Position numbers and translations under genes: made by a program
Notes under the pieces: model-generated
The model's database searches: none
Seen by the model: the letters and a program-made list of their open reading frames with translations, nothing else
What the model was told of the DNA's origin: nothing
Assembly: GCA_035411585.1 (NCBI GenBank)
Contig: DAONTI010000003.1
Span: forward strand, 1 to 64,000
Origin: MWDV01 sp002070715
GTDB lineage: Bacteria; Verrucomicrobiota; Verrucomicrobiia; Limisphaerales; MWDV01
Length of the DNA: 64,000 nt
Direction of reading: 5' to 3'
Shown: positions 25,552 through 34,967 of the stretch, one piece after another
Layout of the letters: the number at the start of each line of letters is the position of its first letter
Numbering within the stretch: the stretch's first letter is position 1

Positions 25552-26649
25552 TTACCGAATCCAGCGAACCGCAGACATTGAACCCTTAGTCGTTTGCTCA
25601 ACTTTTTCTTTCAACAATACCCTGGTTTTACCGTTTGACGCATCAAGCAGAAAATATGTGTTCATCCACCCTGGCTGCGTCGGTGACTTGGGCACGGAGG
25701 GTTCTTGCAACCTCACCAGCACATAATGTCCGTCTGGGGAAACTTGACTCAGCATATAGGCATTGCCAAGGCGCACCGACAGTTTTGAAAACGCTTTGAG
25801 CACCTTCACCTTCTCCCCCTTGGGGTCTTGATTTTCGGTCTCCAGAAAATTCCAAGGAGAGGACACCAATTTGAATCCACGGACGGGAGTGTCAGGGCCT
25901 TCAAAAAAAACGTAACGACCGTCTGCGGTTCGAAAATTGTACATTTCATCATCCTTGTCGTCCAACAACTCGGCGAACCAGCGGGTATCGCCGGTGGCAA
26001 CGTCCAGACTATAGTACCCGTCTCGATAATCTTTGCCCGCTCCCAGCCGGTTTCCGAAACCCTGGTAGTAGAAGTGGAGGACATTCGTCAGCCCCTTTGG
26101 GACATGGATCTTGTCGTAGTGCTGATACTGCCATCTGCTGGCGTCCGGGAATTCTATCTGCCGCTTTTCGTCGCGAGCGATGTCGTAATCAAGAAGGCCA
26201 GTGCCGCTTGTGCGTTCCACTACAATAAAAGCGTGTCCGGCGAGAACACGCATTTCTTTCACCGGACTGTCGAGGGTTAAAGTGCGGCTCTGTCGCAATG
26301 CCTCTGAGTAAACGAAGACATTGGTGTCGTCGCTGTGATACCAGTTGTCTGGTCTGAAAACCACGCCGAAAACGCCGCTCTCGTTTGAAGGAATGAACAG
26401 TCCCTTGGGGGCATCGGTTACTTTCCGCAGTTTGCTTTCCGATAAATCAAACTCGTAAACAGATGCCGATGCTGCGGAGTTTGTTTCCAGCGTGGCGTCA
26501 TGAGACACGAGAAAAGCTAGTTTTCCTGTGAGTGACTCGCGGCCGGCGTAGTAGGTCACTCCGGGTAAAATGCTGGTTTGCGCCTGCACCCCATCGGCGC
26601 GCGCCCGTAAGAAAATCAGCAAAAGTGTCACCGACTGCCAAATCTTCAT
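25552..26649 (-). CDS. Secreted WD40/TolB-like beta-propeller protein, function unknown
   Basis: The protein has 365 residues from ATG 26649. The signal peptide (WQSVTLLLIFLRARADGVQAQ) leads into propeller-like blades: SVYEFDLSESKLRKVTD, YYSLDVATGDTRWFAELLDD, YMLSQVSPDGHYVLVRL and YFLLDASNGKTRVLL. No catalytic motif is visible. The G+C content is visibly lower than the neighbours. It lies between a repeat cluster and a transposase remnant, which points to acquisition by transfer. Confidence 0.75.
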   Translation of the reverse strand: MKIWQSVTLLLIFLRARADGVQAQTSILPGVTYYAGRESLTGKLAFLVSHDATLETNSAASASVYEFDLSESKLRKVTDAPKGLFIPSNESGVFGVVFRPDNWYHSDDTNVFVYSEALRQSRTLTLDSPVKEMRVLAGHAFIVVERTSGTGLLDYDIARDEKRQIEFPDASRWQYQHYDKIHVPKGLTNVLHFYYQGFGNRLGAGKDYRDGYYSLDVATGDTRWFAELLDDKDDEMYNFRTADGRYVFFEGPDTPVRGFKLVSSPWNFLETENQDPKGEKVKVLKAFSKLSVRLGNAYMLSQVSPDGHYVLVRLQEPSVPKSPTQPGWMNTYFLLDASNGKTRVLLKEKVEQTTKGSMSAVRWIR

Positions 26650-26762
26650 GACCGGAATAACATCTCCTTCCTACAGAAACAGGTCTTCCGAACCGCAGTG
26701 ACAAATTGCGCAATCGCTTCGTGACTCTGCGTGACAACCTTTTGTCTCGCAGCAATCTGTGA

Positions 26763-27853
26763 CGCTTCCTGCTGGCCGCCGGGCGATGGACCGTGCGCCG
26801 CCGCCGGCAACGCCACCGGCAATGGCGGGAGCGTAAACCCTGCTTTGGGGCGATGGTGCAACTGGACGGTTCGCACCACGACTGGTTCGAGGGACGACGG
26901 GCGCCGTGCGTGCTGATGGTGATGGTGGATGATGCCACCAACCGGGTGTGGGCCCAGTTCTTTGAAGCCGAGACGACACACGCCAGCTACGACATGCTGG
27001 AAGGCTGGGCCAGAAGGTATGGGCTGCCCCAGAGCCTGTATGTGGACCGGGACAGCATCTATCGGTGTGAAGGAGTGGGCAGCATTGCCGAGCAAATCGC
27101 CGGGAAAAGGCCCCAAACCCAGTTTGGGCGGGCGATGGAAAAGTTGGGGGTGCAATTGATCTTGGCCCACAGTCCGCAGGCCAAGGGGCGGGTGGAACGG
27201 ATGAACGGGGTGCTGCAAGACCGGCTGGTGAAGGCGCTGCGACTGGCCGGGATCAACGATCTGGCCGCAGCCAACGCGTATTTGGCGCAGACGTATCTGC
27301 CCGAACTCAACCAGAGATTCCAGGTGCCGGCGGCCAGTGCGGCGGATGTACACCAAGCGGTGCCGCGGGGGTGGCAGGAGGCATTGAGTTGGGAAGTCGA
27401 GCGGGTGGTGCAACGGGATTGGACGGTGGTTTACCAAGGCCGGTGGTATCAATTGGATCGGGCGACGGCCGGGCTGGGACTGGCGGGCCAGAAGGTGACG
27501 GTGCGACGGCTGCGGGACGGGCGCATCCAACTGGAGCGAGGTGGTGTGAAACTCCAATGGCGGGAACTGGACCGGCGCCCCCTGCGGGTGCGAGTCCCGG
27601 TGGTACCGATCCGACCCGCCGTGGGGCGGCAGAAGCCGGCGGCGAACCATCCGTGGCGGCTGCAGCGGATTGGCAGCGTGCGCAAGGCGAGGCAACGGCG
27701 GCCGGGCGGCGTCCGTCGGGTGGGGATCTCTGGTCGGCCTCCGCTCCGCTCCGGCCTCCCGGCGTCCCCCACCCGACGCACCGAGAACAACCACAGAGCC
27801 AGGGGACATTATCGTCTGAGTTCTTAAGGGGACATTGCTAAAGAGTTTTGACA
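26763..27853 (+). mobile_element. Truncated ISNCY-like transposase remnant
   Basis: The frame from 26763 (RFLLAAGRWTVRRRR) reads as the middle and end of an ISNCY/rve-type transposase: RQWRERKPCFGAMVQLDGSHHDWFEG (first Asp, quoted in pieces: QLDGSHHDW), LMVMVDDATNRVW (second Asp), PQSLYVDRDSIY, AHSPQAKGRVERMNG (catalytic Glu). The N-terminal HTH half, about 100 residues, is absent, and a TGA lies at 26760. The coding part runs to 27827. An IS-end-like sequence (AAGGGGACATTGCTAAAGAG, then TTTTGACAG) follows to 27853. No left end is found, so it is inactive. Confidence 0.82.
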
Positions 27854-27981
27854 GTGGCCGCCACCGCCGGGCGCGCCGGGTAGTGACGGTCAATGATTGG
27901 CGCGGCGCCCTCCGGCCCACCAATCCTTCCAAGCGCGTGGACGGCAACCCACCTGCGATCCCCTTCCGCGGTAAAATCATC

Positions 27982-28971
27982 TCAACGGCCATTCGTCGCG
28001 ACGAGTGTCGGACGCGCCGGCGCCATGGGAGGCAACGGCGGCGGCGAACTGTAAAAATTAGGCGGCAACGGCGGCATCTCCGGCAGTTGACGCACCAGTT
28101 GACGCCAGCGCGCGCGTTCGGCGGAAGACATGGCGCTCCAACGGCTGGCGTCCTGCAAAAACTGTCGCCGCTCGACAGCGCTCAGTTTGGCCAGCTTGGC
28201 GAAGGCGCGAATGCATTGCACGCGTTGCTCGCGCGGCAGCCGGGCAAACGCGCTCAAGCTCTGTTCCATTTGCGCGCGTTCCGACGCCGAAAGCGTGGCT
28301 TTCACCCGTTCCTGTTCCTTGGGGGTAAGATCGAAGAATTGGTTGACCCGCTCGAAGAGGGCCTGTCGTTCTCCGGCGGGCAACGCCTCCCAACGTCGGA
28401 GATCGGCTTCGAGTTGCTGCCGGCGGGCGGGCGGCAGGCTTTCCAGCAGGCGGCGTTGTTGATCGGCGTTGGGCGCGCCGGCCTGGGTGAAATAGTCGAG
28501 CGCCAGTTCATTGTCCAACAGCTCGCGTTGCGCGCCGGGGGGCAACAAATCCCAGCGCTCCAACCGATCCGCCACCAAGCGGTGTAAATGTTCGGGCACT
28601 GCGGCGGTCAACGCCTCGCGTCCGGCGGGCGGCACTTTCATCAGCGGCAGCAGATACCAGCGCAATTCCGTGACGCGCAACCGGATTTCCGCCAGATCGG
28701 GCGGCATCAGGGTGTATTCCCGCACTTTGGCCAGCAACCGTTCGCGCACTTCGGGCGTGCGATTGGTGAGCGCGGCGCGCTGTTCCGCCGGAGTCATGGC
28801 CAGCAGTTCGCGGAAGAAATCCACCGGCGATCGCGGCACGGGCAGGGGTGGCGGGCCCGCCGCTGGGGACGTGGGTGTGGGCACGGCGACATCCGCCGCG
28901 GAGGCCATCATCCCGACCAGCAACGCGCCCATCAGCCCAACCCACAGCCCGTTGAAATGCCTCCGCCTCAT
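27982..28971 (-). CDS. DUF3106-type secreted protein in an ECF sigma operon
   Basis: The protein has 329 residues. It starts with a signal peptide (GLWVGLMGALLVGMMASAAD). The body is made of repeated helical units with conserved W, LP and ER patterns: LLAMTPAEQRAALTNRTPEV, ERWDLLPPGAQRELLDNE, RRWEALPAGERQALFERVNQ, FARLPREQRVQCIRAFAKL. These are DUF3106-like. It ends in a Pro-rich tail. It is the third gene after the sigma factor and the anti-sigma gene, coupled by an ATGA overlap, so it is probably an envelope-stress component. Confidence 0.82.
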   Translation of the reverse strand: MRRRHFNGLWVGLMGALLVGMMASAADVAVPTPTSPAAGPPPLPVPRSPVDFFRELLAMTPAEQRAALTNRTPEVRERLLAKVREYTLMPPDLAEIRLRVTELRWYLLPLMKVPPAGREALTAAVPEHLHRLVADRLERWDLLPPGAQRELLDNELALDYFTQAGAPNADQQRRLLESLPPARRQQLEADLRRWEALPAGERQALFERVNQFFDLTPKEQERVKATLSASERAQMEQSLSAFARLPREQRVQCIRAFAKLAKLSAVERRQFLQDASRWSAMSSAERARWRQLVRQLPEMPPLPPNFYSSPPPLPPMAPARPTLVATNGR

Positions 28972-29462
28972 TGCAACAACATCAGCAATTCCGTATCCGC
29001 TCCCGGCGCGGGGCTGAGCCGGCGGATGAATTCATAATCCGCCAGCGCCTCGGGCGACAATGTCGGCGCGACGCGCGCCGCCGCCACCACGCTGCGGGCT
29101 AGTTGCGTGCGCTGGGCGGCATGGTGGACATGTGCCACCCCAATCAGCACCACCACAGCACTCACGCCCAGCGCCACGCGGGGCAACCATCGTCGCCAGA
29201 CCGATCCCCACGCGCTGCGCGCCGGGGTTTCCCGAACGTCCGCCTCGCGCTCGATTGCCTGCAGCACGCGCGCAGTGAAATTCGAGGGTGCCGGTGTATC
29301 CGGCAGGCGCGTCAGCGCGGTGGTCAGGGCGGTTTCGGTCTCCCAATCCGCCCGCGCTTCCGGCTGCGTCGCCAACCAGTCGGCCAGTTCGGCCTGTTCC
29401 GCGGTCGTGAGCGGTCGCCGCCAGGCGGCTTCGCGTAATTGCTCATAGCGGGCTTTATTCAT
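28968..29462 (-). CDS. Anti-sigma factor-like single-pass membrane protein
   Basis: The protein has 164 residues. The cytoplasmic N-terminal part has the helical, charged pattern of small anti-sigma factors (YEQLREAAWRRPLTTAEQAE, ADWLATQPEARADWE). One membrane segment follows (WLPRVALGVSAVVVLIGVAH) with a short periplasmic part. It sits between the ECF sigma gene (94 bases upstream) and the DUF3106 gene (four-base overlap), which is the main support for the call. No zinc-binding HxxxCxxC motif is seen. Confidence 0.8.
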   Translation of the reverse strand: MNKARYEQLREAAWRRPLTTAEQAELADWLATQPEARADWETETALTTALTRLPDTPAPSNFTARVLQAIEREADVRETPARSAWGSVWRRWLPRVALGVSAVVVLIGVAHVHHAAQRTQLARSVVAAARVAPTLSPEALADYEFIRRLSPAPGADTELLMLLQ

Positions 29463-29556
29463 GCCGTTTCTCCTGATTCAACACCGCAGGGGGCGTAAAG
29501 TTCCGGGCCCGTTTCGCGCGGAGACGCGGAAATCCGCTGGACGGGCGAAAAGGTTT

Positions 29557-30165
29557 TCACGGTTTCTCCTCCCATACGCCGCTGCGCAGATACGGTTTGA
29601 GTTTTTGTTTCAAAGTTTCCCGCCCGCGAAAAATCAGCGATTTCGTGGCCGACAAGGAACACCCCAGCACCCGGGCGATTTCCTCATAACTCAGCTCGTC
29701 CCGCTGGCAGAGCAGCAGGGCAGTGCGCTGGTTTTCCGGCAGCGCGGCGAGTGCTTCCTCGATTTTGTGCTCCAACTCGCCGTGCAGCAACGCGTCGGGG
29801 GGCGACGCGGTCTGCGTGTCGGTCGGCTGATGCAAGGTTTCGCCCTCGTGCTCCGGATGCGGCGCGTCCAGCGGTTCGGCGGGATGCCGGGCGCGCCGGC
29901 GCAATTCATTCAGACACAAGTTGCGGGCGATGGTGAACAACCAAGTGCTGAACTTGGCGGAGGCCTGGTAACGACCGGCGGATTTCCACGCCTGCACAAA
30001 CACGATCTGGGCCAGGTCCTCCGCCTCCACCGGATCGCGCAACGTCCGCGCGACCAGATTGAGAATGGGCTGCTGATATTTCTCCACGAGCACGGCAAAC
30101 GCGGCGGCGTCCCCGCGTTTGACGCGGAGCATCAGTTGGGCGTCGGCGTCGGGAGGTGCAGCCAT
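29557..30165 (-). CDS. ECF-type RNA polymerase sigma factor
   Basis: The protein has 202 residues. Region 2 is near residues 20-90 (FAVLVEKYQQPILNLVARTL, EDLAQIVFVQAWKSAGRY, FSTWLFTIARNLCLNELRRR). Region 4 is near 135-190 (ALAALPENQRTALLLCQRDELSYEEIARVLGCS, quoted in part, with SATKSLIFRGRETLKQ). It has no region 1 or 3, so it is of the ECF group. It should direct transcription of its own operon with the anti-sigma and DUF3106 genes downstream. Confidence 0.93.
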   Translation of the reverse strand: MAAPPDADAQLMLRVKRGDAAAFAVLVEKYQQPILNLVARTLRDPVEAEDLAQIVFVQAWKSAGRYQASAKFSTWLFTIARNLCLNELRRRARHPAEPLDAPHPEHEGETLHQPTDTQTASPPDALLHGELEHKIEEALAALPENQRTALLLCQRDELSYEEIARVLGCSLSATKSLIFRGRETLKQKLKPYLRSGVWEEKP

Positions 30166-30255
30166 GCGTATCGGCAGTCTAACCTTAAACCAAGCGCGCC
30201 GACAAGTGGGCGGTCCGCAAAACGTCCGGGTGAAGTGGAAAGGCGTGCGCCGCCG

Positions 30256-32553
30256 TCAGCTCAACAACCACCAGAGTTGCGCCACGGCAAAGGTGACGAG
30301 GCATCCCAAGGCCAACGGCAACAACGCGGCCAGCGTCGTCCACTTGGCGCTGCCGGTTTCCTTGTAGATTGTGTAAAGCGTGGTGCTGCACGGATTGTGC
30401 AGCAGGCTGAACAGCATCAGATTCACCGCTGTCAACACGGTCCAGCCGCCGGCGGTCAGCAGGGCTTTGGTTGAGGTGGCCGATTCCAGTTCAAACATCA
30501 CCCCCGCGCCATGCCCGAGGGCGGGCGCGCCGGTCATCAGCACCGTCAGCATCAGGATGGTGGGGATGATGATTTCGTTGGCCGGAATGGCGATGATATA
30601 GGCGAGCAAAATGACGCCGTTGAGGCCGAGGAAAAGCCCCACCGGATCTAGCAGATGCACGAGGTGCTGGGCGAGGCTGAGGCCGCCTAATTGCACATTG
30701 GCGCTCAGCCAGATCACCGCGCCGGCGGGTGCGGCGAACACCACCGCGCGCCATAACACGATCAGCGTGCGGTCAATCAGCGAGGTATAGAGCGCCCGCC
30801 ACCAACGCGGCGGCCGATACGGCGGCAATTCGAGACTGAACGCGGAAACCTCCCCTTTCAACACCGTGCGCGATAATCCCCAAGCGACCACAAAGGTGAA
30901 GAACACGCCCAGGAGCGCCACGCCCACGACGGCCGCTGCGGAAACTACGCCCGCCAGATGCGCCGGCACCAGGCAGCCCAGAAACAGGGAGGCCACCAAA
31001 ATTTGCGTGGGCCAGCGGCCGTTGCACAGGGCGAAGTTGTTTGTGAGGATGGCGATCAATCGTTCGCGCGGACTGTCAATGATCCGCGTGGCCACCACTC
31101 CCGCCGCGTTGCAGCCAAAACCCATCATCGTGGTCATGGCCTGTTTGCCGTGCGCGCCGGATTTTTTGAACAACCGATCGAGATTGAAAGCCACCCGCGG
31201 CAGGTATCCGAAATCCTCCAGCAGCGTGAACAGCGGAAAGAAAATTGCCATCGGCGGCAGCATCACACTGACGACCCAGGCGGTGGCCAGATAAACACCA
31301 TCCACCAAAAATCCGGTGAGCCACCACGGCGAATGCAGGACGGTGGCGCCCGCGCGCAGCGCCGGCCAGAGGGTGTCTATGAACAGGGCGGCCAGTAGCT
31401 TGGAGGGAATGTTGGCCCCCACGATCGTGATCCAGAACATCAACGCAAACAATCCGAGCATAATGGGGAAACCCCAAATCCGGCTGGTCAGAATGCGGTC
31501 CAGCGTGCGGTCCAACGTGGGGCGCGCCGATTGGCCGGGCCCGGTCACGGCGCGGGCGGCGAGGCGCGCGGCCTCGGCGTAAATCGCCTCGACGAGGTGT
31601 TCATGCAAGTCGCCGGTGATTTCGCGGCGCAGCCGGTCGGCCGTTTGCAGGATGTCTTCCGCCTTACGGACGAAGGACGGATCCACATTCCGATTCTCTG
31701 CCGGGGACGGAGGTGACCCGTCGCCTTCCTCTGGCGGCGGATTCCATTTCTCGTGCAGCCGCCCAAGTTCGCCGCCGCGCAACGCCCCGGCCATGCGTTC
31801 ATCGCCGCCCAACAGACGCAGCGCCACCCAACGCGCGTTCGGCAGTTGGGGGTGAACCGCCTGAATTTTGGCCACCAGTTTGTTGAGCGCGTGTTTGATG
31901 GCGGGCGGTTCGTTCGCCAAACGGTGTGGACGACAAGCAATCCGGCCGCCGGCCACGTCGGCGATGGCCTGAAGCAACGCCGCCATGCCCTGCCCCGAAC
32001 GTGCGGCGGTGGGCACGACCGGCACCCCCAGGTCGCGCGACAACTGGCGCGCGTCCACCGTCAATCCGTGCCGGCGGGCTTCGTCCATGAGATTAAGGCA
32101 CAACACGGCGCGGTCGGTGATTTCCAACACCTGCACGACCAGGTTGAGATTCCGTTCCAGCCGCGAGACATCCACCACGACCACCGTTACATCCGGTTCG
32201 CCAAACAGAATAAAGTCGCGCGCGATTTCCTCATCGGGACTGGTGGAGAGCAGCGAATAGGTGCCGGGCAAGTCCACGAGTTGATAGCGTTTGTCGGCAT
32301 AGACAAAAGCGCCCTCCGCACGGGCGACGGTTTTGCCCGGCCAGTTGCCGGTGTGCTGCCGCAGACCGGTGAGCGCGTTGAAGACGGTGCTTTTGCCGGT
32401 GTTGGGGTTGCCGGCCAACGCCACGACATAATCGGCGGGGCCCCGGCTCGCGCCGAGTTTCCGGAGGCGGGCCGCGCGATAGATCTCACAATCGGCGCAC
32501 GCCTCGCGCGGCGGGGAAACCGGCGCCGGCGGCGGATGGGCGGGGGCGCTCAT
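30256..32553 (-). CDS. feoB: Ferrous iron transport protein B
   Basis: The protein has 765 residues. The N-terminal G domain has GNPNTGKSTVFN (G1), the switch I region with T in the NWPGKTVA context, DLPGTYSL (G3) and NLMDEA (G4). The membrane domain starts near residue 360 with two Gate-type regions (LFTLLEDFGYLPRVAF; VGVALLGVFFTF) and conserved Cys in MMGFGCNAAGVVATRIID and LTNNFALCNGRWP. It moves Fe2+ into the cytoplasm using GTP. It is coupled to the upstream DtxR-FeoA gene by an ATGA overlap. Confidence 0.97.
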   Translation of the reverse strand: MSAPAHPPPAPVSPPREACADCEIYRAARLRKLGASRGPADYVVALAGNPNTGKSTVFNALTGLRQHTGNWPGKTVARAEGAFVYADKRYQLVDLPGTYSLLSTSPDEEIARDFILFGEPDVTVVVVDVSRLERNLNLVVQVLEITDRAVLCLNLMDEARRHGLTVDARQLSRDLGVPVVPTAARSGQGMAALLQAIADVAGGRIACRPHRLANEPPAIKHALNKLVAKIQAVHPQLPNARWVALRLLGGDERMAGALRGGELGRLHEKWNPPPEEGDGSPPSPAENRNVDPSFVRKAEDILQTADRLRREITGDLHEHLVEAIYAEAARLAARAVTGPGQSARPTLDRTLDRILTSRIWGFPIMLGLFALMFWITIVGANIPSKLLAALFIDTLWPALRAGATVLHSPWWLTGFLVDGVYLATAWVVSVMLPPMAIFFPLFTLLEDFGYLPRVAFNLDRLFKKSGAHGKQAMTTMMGFGCNAAGVVATRIIDSPRERLIAILTNNFALCNGRWPTQILVASLFLGCLVPAHLAGVVSAAAVVGVALLGVFFTFVVAWGLSRTVLKGEVSAFSLELPPYRPPRWWRALYTSLIDRTLIVLWRAVVFAAPAGAVIWLSANVQLGGLSLAQHLVHLLDPVGLFLGLNGVILLAYIIAIPANEIIIPTILMLTVLMTGAPALGHGAGVMFELESATSTKALLTAGGWTVLTAVNLMLFSLLHNPCSTTLYTIYKETGSAKWTTLAALLPLALGCLVTFAVAQLWWLLS

Positions 32554-33572
32554 GCGGCGGTGGCCGCCTCCGGGGCAATGCGGATCAGTCCGGCTTGCTC
32601 ACGGCGCAGGGCAATCACCGTGCCACGCACGCGATACGCCGTCGGATCCCCGGCGGGACTGACCATTTCCACGGCCACCGGGGTGCCGGGCACAAACCCG
32701 AGATCCAACAACCGCCGTCGTTCCGCGCCGCGACAAGCGGGGGACAACCCCAAGACCGCAGCCTGGTCGCCGGGCTGGAGTTGGGAGAGAAATCGTTCCT
32801 CAATCAGGTCCTGCGTTTTGAAGTCGGGCAACGGCGCGGCGGTAATGTTTCCCGCCAGCACCGGCGCGAGGACATGCTCGTTTCCGTCCGCCCAGAAGCG
32901 GATGCGGTCGGCGGATTTCTCAATGACAAACGCCTTCATGCCGGGACGCAAACCCGCGGCGCACAACTGGGCGTAAACCGTTTCCGGTTCATCCTCAATG
33001 TGGGTGAACACCACCGGCGTATCCGCCGGAATGGCGTGCAGCGGTTGCCCCGGATCGGCGGGCAACCGGCCTTGGGCATCGGGAATGACGTCGCCGTGGG
33101 GATCGTGCGTGGGATGGCCGAGCCGCGCCGCCAGGGCGTCGGCCTGTTGCGGCGAGAGCAAGTGTTCCTGGCGTTCGGCGCGGGGATGCCATTCGGCCTC
33201 CGCCACCCCGGTTTGATCCGCGAGATAACTTTCCCACAGCCGGTGGGCGCGGACGATATGCAGGGCCAGCTCCCGTCCGGCGGGCTGGAGCCGCAGGACG
33301 CCGCGCTCAAAAGAAACGAGCCGGCGATGTTCCAATTCCTGCAACAATTCCGCCGCGCGCCCCGGGGGCACCTGCAACGCGCCGGCCATACTGTCCAACG
33401 TGGGCTGATGCCCGTCCGTGAGGCATTTCAAAATATGTTTGAGTAGATCCTCCCGCTGGGAACGCGCGGCCAGGTCCCGGCGTTGCCGCCAACGCGCCCG
33501 GATGCCGTGGCGGGGCCAACCCCAGGCAGCCCCGCCGGCGAACGCGGCAATGACCACGACCCACGGGTTCAT
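32550..33572 (-). CDS. Membrane-anchored DtxR-like metalloregulator fused to FeoA
   Basis: The protein has 340 residues from ATG 33572, which follows GGAGGG. Residues 1-20 are a membrane segment (NPWVVVIAAFAGGAAWGW). Residues about 45-110 are a winged helix (LLKHILKCLTDGHQPTLDSM, AELLQELEHRRLVSFE). Residues about 115-185 are a DtxR-type dimerisation/metal region (VRAHRLWESYLADQTGVAEAEWHPRAERQEH, in part). Residues about 205-330 hold SH3/FeoA-like segments (TVYAQLCAAGLRPGMKAFVI, RRRLLDLGFVPGTPVAVEM). Regulators with one FeoA-like domain are known; the N-terminal anchor is unusual. It may act at the membrane with FeoB as much as on DNA. Confidence 0.85.
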   Translation of the reverse strand: MNPWVVVIAAFAGGAAWGWPRHGIRARWRQRRDLAARSQREDLLKHILKCLTDGHQPTLDSMAGALQVPPGRAAELLQELEHRRLVSFERGVLRLQPAGRELALHIVRAHRLWESYLADQTGVAEAEWHPRAERQEHLLSPQQADALAARLGHPTHDPHGDVIPDAQGRLPADPGQPLHAIPADTPVVFTHIEDEPETVYAQLCAAGLRPGMKAFVIEKSADRIRFWADGNEHVLAPVLAGNITAAPLPDFKTQDLIEERFLSQLQPGDQAAVLGLSPACRGAERRRLLDLGFVPGTPVAVEMVSPAGDPTAYRVRGTVIALRREQAGLIRIAPEAATAA

Positions 33573-33671
33573 AAACCACCCTCCGCCGTCGGGCCGGGCA
33601 CGCCCGGGAGGCAATCTTCTGCCCCGGCGCGCGACTCGCGGGATTCCACCTGTTGTGGCTTTAGTTTCACA

Positions 33672-33689
33672 ATGTAGCAATGACTACAT
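33672..33689. promoter_or_regulatory. Palindromic operator between two metalloregulator genes
   Basis: ATGTAG (33672-33677), six bases, CTACAT (33684-33689) form a perfect inverted repeat in the 169-base divergent gap between the DtxR-FeoA/feoB unit and the MntR-like gene. Position and symmetry suit a DtxR/MntR-family dimer. The sequence does not match the classical DtxR or MntR boxes. Confidence 0.5.
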
Positions 33690-33741
33690 CAGGACAGGCT
33701 CGACGTCAATCGGCATTCCTGCTTTCATGCGCCCGCAACCG

Positions 33742-34203
33742 ATGGCAACGAAAAAACGGACAGCAGTAAAAACGGGGCGCGGGGCCGGCGACAAGAAGGC
33801 GAGCCAGGCGGAAAGTCTATCGCAAACACGGCGCGACCACGCCAACGAAATCGCGGAGGATTACGTGGAAGCCATTGCGGACTTGGTCGCAGAAACCGGC
33901 GAAGCCCGCGTGGTGGACCTGGCCAAGCGGTTGGGCGTGACCCATGTCACGGTGAATCGCACGATCGCCCGCCTGCAACGCGCCGGTTATGTGAAATCCC
34001 AGCCTTACCGCGCCATTTTTCTAACCGAAACCGGCCGCAATCTAGCCAGCGTTTGCAAGCAGCGGCATGAGATCGTGGTGGCGTTTCTCCGTTCCTTGGG
34101 CGTTTCCCAGCGGGTGGCTGAAATGGATGCGGAAGGCATTGAACACCACGTCAGCCCGGAAACGTTGGCGGCGTTTGCCGCGGCGTTGCGTTCTTCCGGT
34201 TAA
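33742..34203 (+). CDS. mntR: MntR/DtxR-like metal-dependent transcriptional regulator
   Basis: The protein has 153 residues from ATG 33742; ATG 33727 in the same frame is an alternative. The winged-helix domain includes YVEAIADLVAETGEARVVDL, AKRLGVTHVTVNRTIARLQR and YRAIFLTETGRNLA. The metal-binding dimerisation domain has the E/H set KQRHEIVVAFLRSLGV and MDAEGIEHHVSPETL, typical of Mn2+-responsive MntR. It has no SH3/FeoA domain. It probably senses Mn2+ or Fe2+ and controls metal uptake, perhaps the divergent feo genes. Confidence 0.9.
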   Translation: MATKKRTAVKTGRGAGDKKASQAESLSQTRRDHANEIAEDYVEAIADLVAETGEARVVDLAKRLGVTHVTVNRTIARLQRAGYVKSQPYRAIFLTETGRNLASVCKQRHEIVVAFLRSLGVSQRVAEMDAEGIEHHVSPETLAAFAAALRSSG

Positions 34204-34266
34204 ATCCCAACGCATCCGGCTCTGCCGCAGACTACGACGTGACCGCATCCGCGCGGCGGCGCCGCT

Positions 34267-34806
34267 TCACCAGCGCTCCCAACGCACGAACTCCGGATTG
34301 AACCGGGTGCGTCCGCTCTTCCGTTCGCCCGGATGTCCGAGGGCCACAATGGACACGGGTAGAATCGAGGCCGGGAACCCAAGCACTTGGCGAACGTGTC
34401 GGACCCGGTTTTCGCGCGGATACACTCCCAGCCAGCAGGCGCCATAGCCGAGCGCGTGCGCGGCCAGCAGCAGGTTCTCAATGGCGGCGGCGCAATCCTG
34501 CAGCAGATATCCCAATTGCCGGTCATGCGCTGCCTCCAAATCCCCGGCGATCACCAACCCCAACGCGGCTTCCGGTAACATCTTGCCGTTGGGCAATTCG
34601 GCGGCCAGTTGCTCCCGCATTGCGCGGTCGCGGACCACCACAAACCGCCACGGATCTTTGGCCACGGCGGAGGGCGCGGCCATAGCGGCTTCCAGCAGCA
34701 GTTGCACGTCGGCCTCCGGAATTTCTCCGGGCGCGTAAGCACGAATGCTGCGGCGATTGAAAATGAAGTTCAGCAAATCCCGACGAGCAGCAGGCGGATG
34801 ATTCAT
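34267..34806 (-). CDS. Nitroreductase family FMN-dependent oxidoreductase
   Basis: The protein has 179 residues. The family pattern is present throughout: LLNFIFNRRSIRAYAPGEIP at the N-terminus (FMN phosphate Arg), AAMAAPSAVAKDPWRFVVVR, LLAAHALGYGACWLGVYPRE and SIVALGHPGERKSGRTRF. It is cytoplasmic, with no signal. It should be an FMN-binding NAD(P)H oxidoreductase acting on nitro compounds, quinones or flavin. It stands alone, and about 160 bases without a gene separate it from the next one. Confidence 0.92.
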   Translation of the reverse strand: MNHPPAARRDLLNFIFNRRSIRAYAPGEIPEADVQLLLEAAMAAPSAVAKDPWRFVVVRDRAMREQLAAELPNGKMLPEAALGLVIAGDLEAAHDRQLGYLLQDCAAAIENLLLAAHALGYGACWLGVYPRENRVRHVRQVLGFPASILPVSIVALGHPGERKSGRTRFNPEFVRWERW

Positions 34807-34967
34807 ACCGGAAACATCATGCCGTCAACCGCGGCGTGATGCAATAACGCAACGACTTCAATCACGCGCGGAAGGGGCGGGACATGTCGCATCAATGGGA
34901 ACGCTGCGAACGGTCGCACCGTTCAAACCCGTCTTCCGCGCAACGGGTCCATCCGCCTCACCTCAAA

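Noticed and set aside
26646..27992. A 448-codon minus-strand frame opposite the transposase
   Set aside because: The plus strand has DDE transposase motifs; the minus frame is Pro/Arg/His-rich filler.
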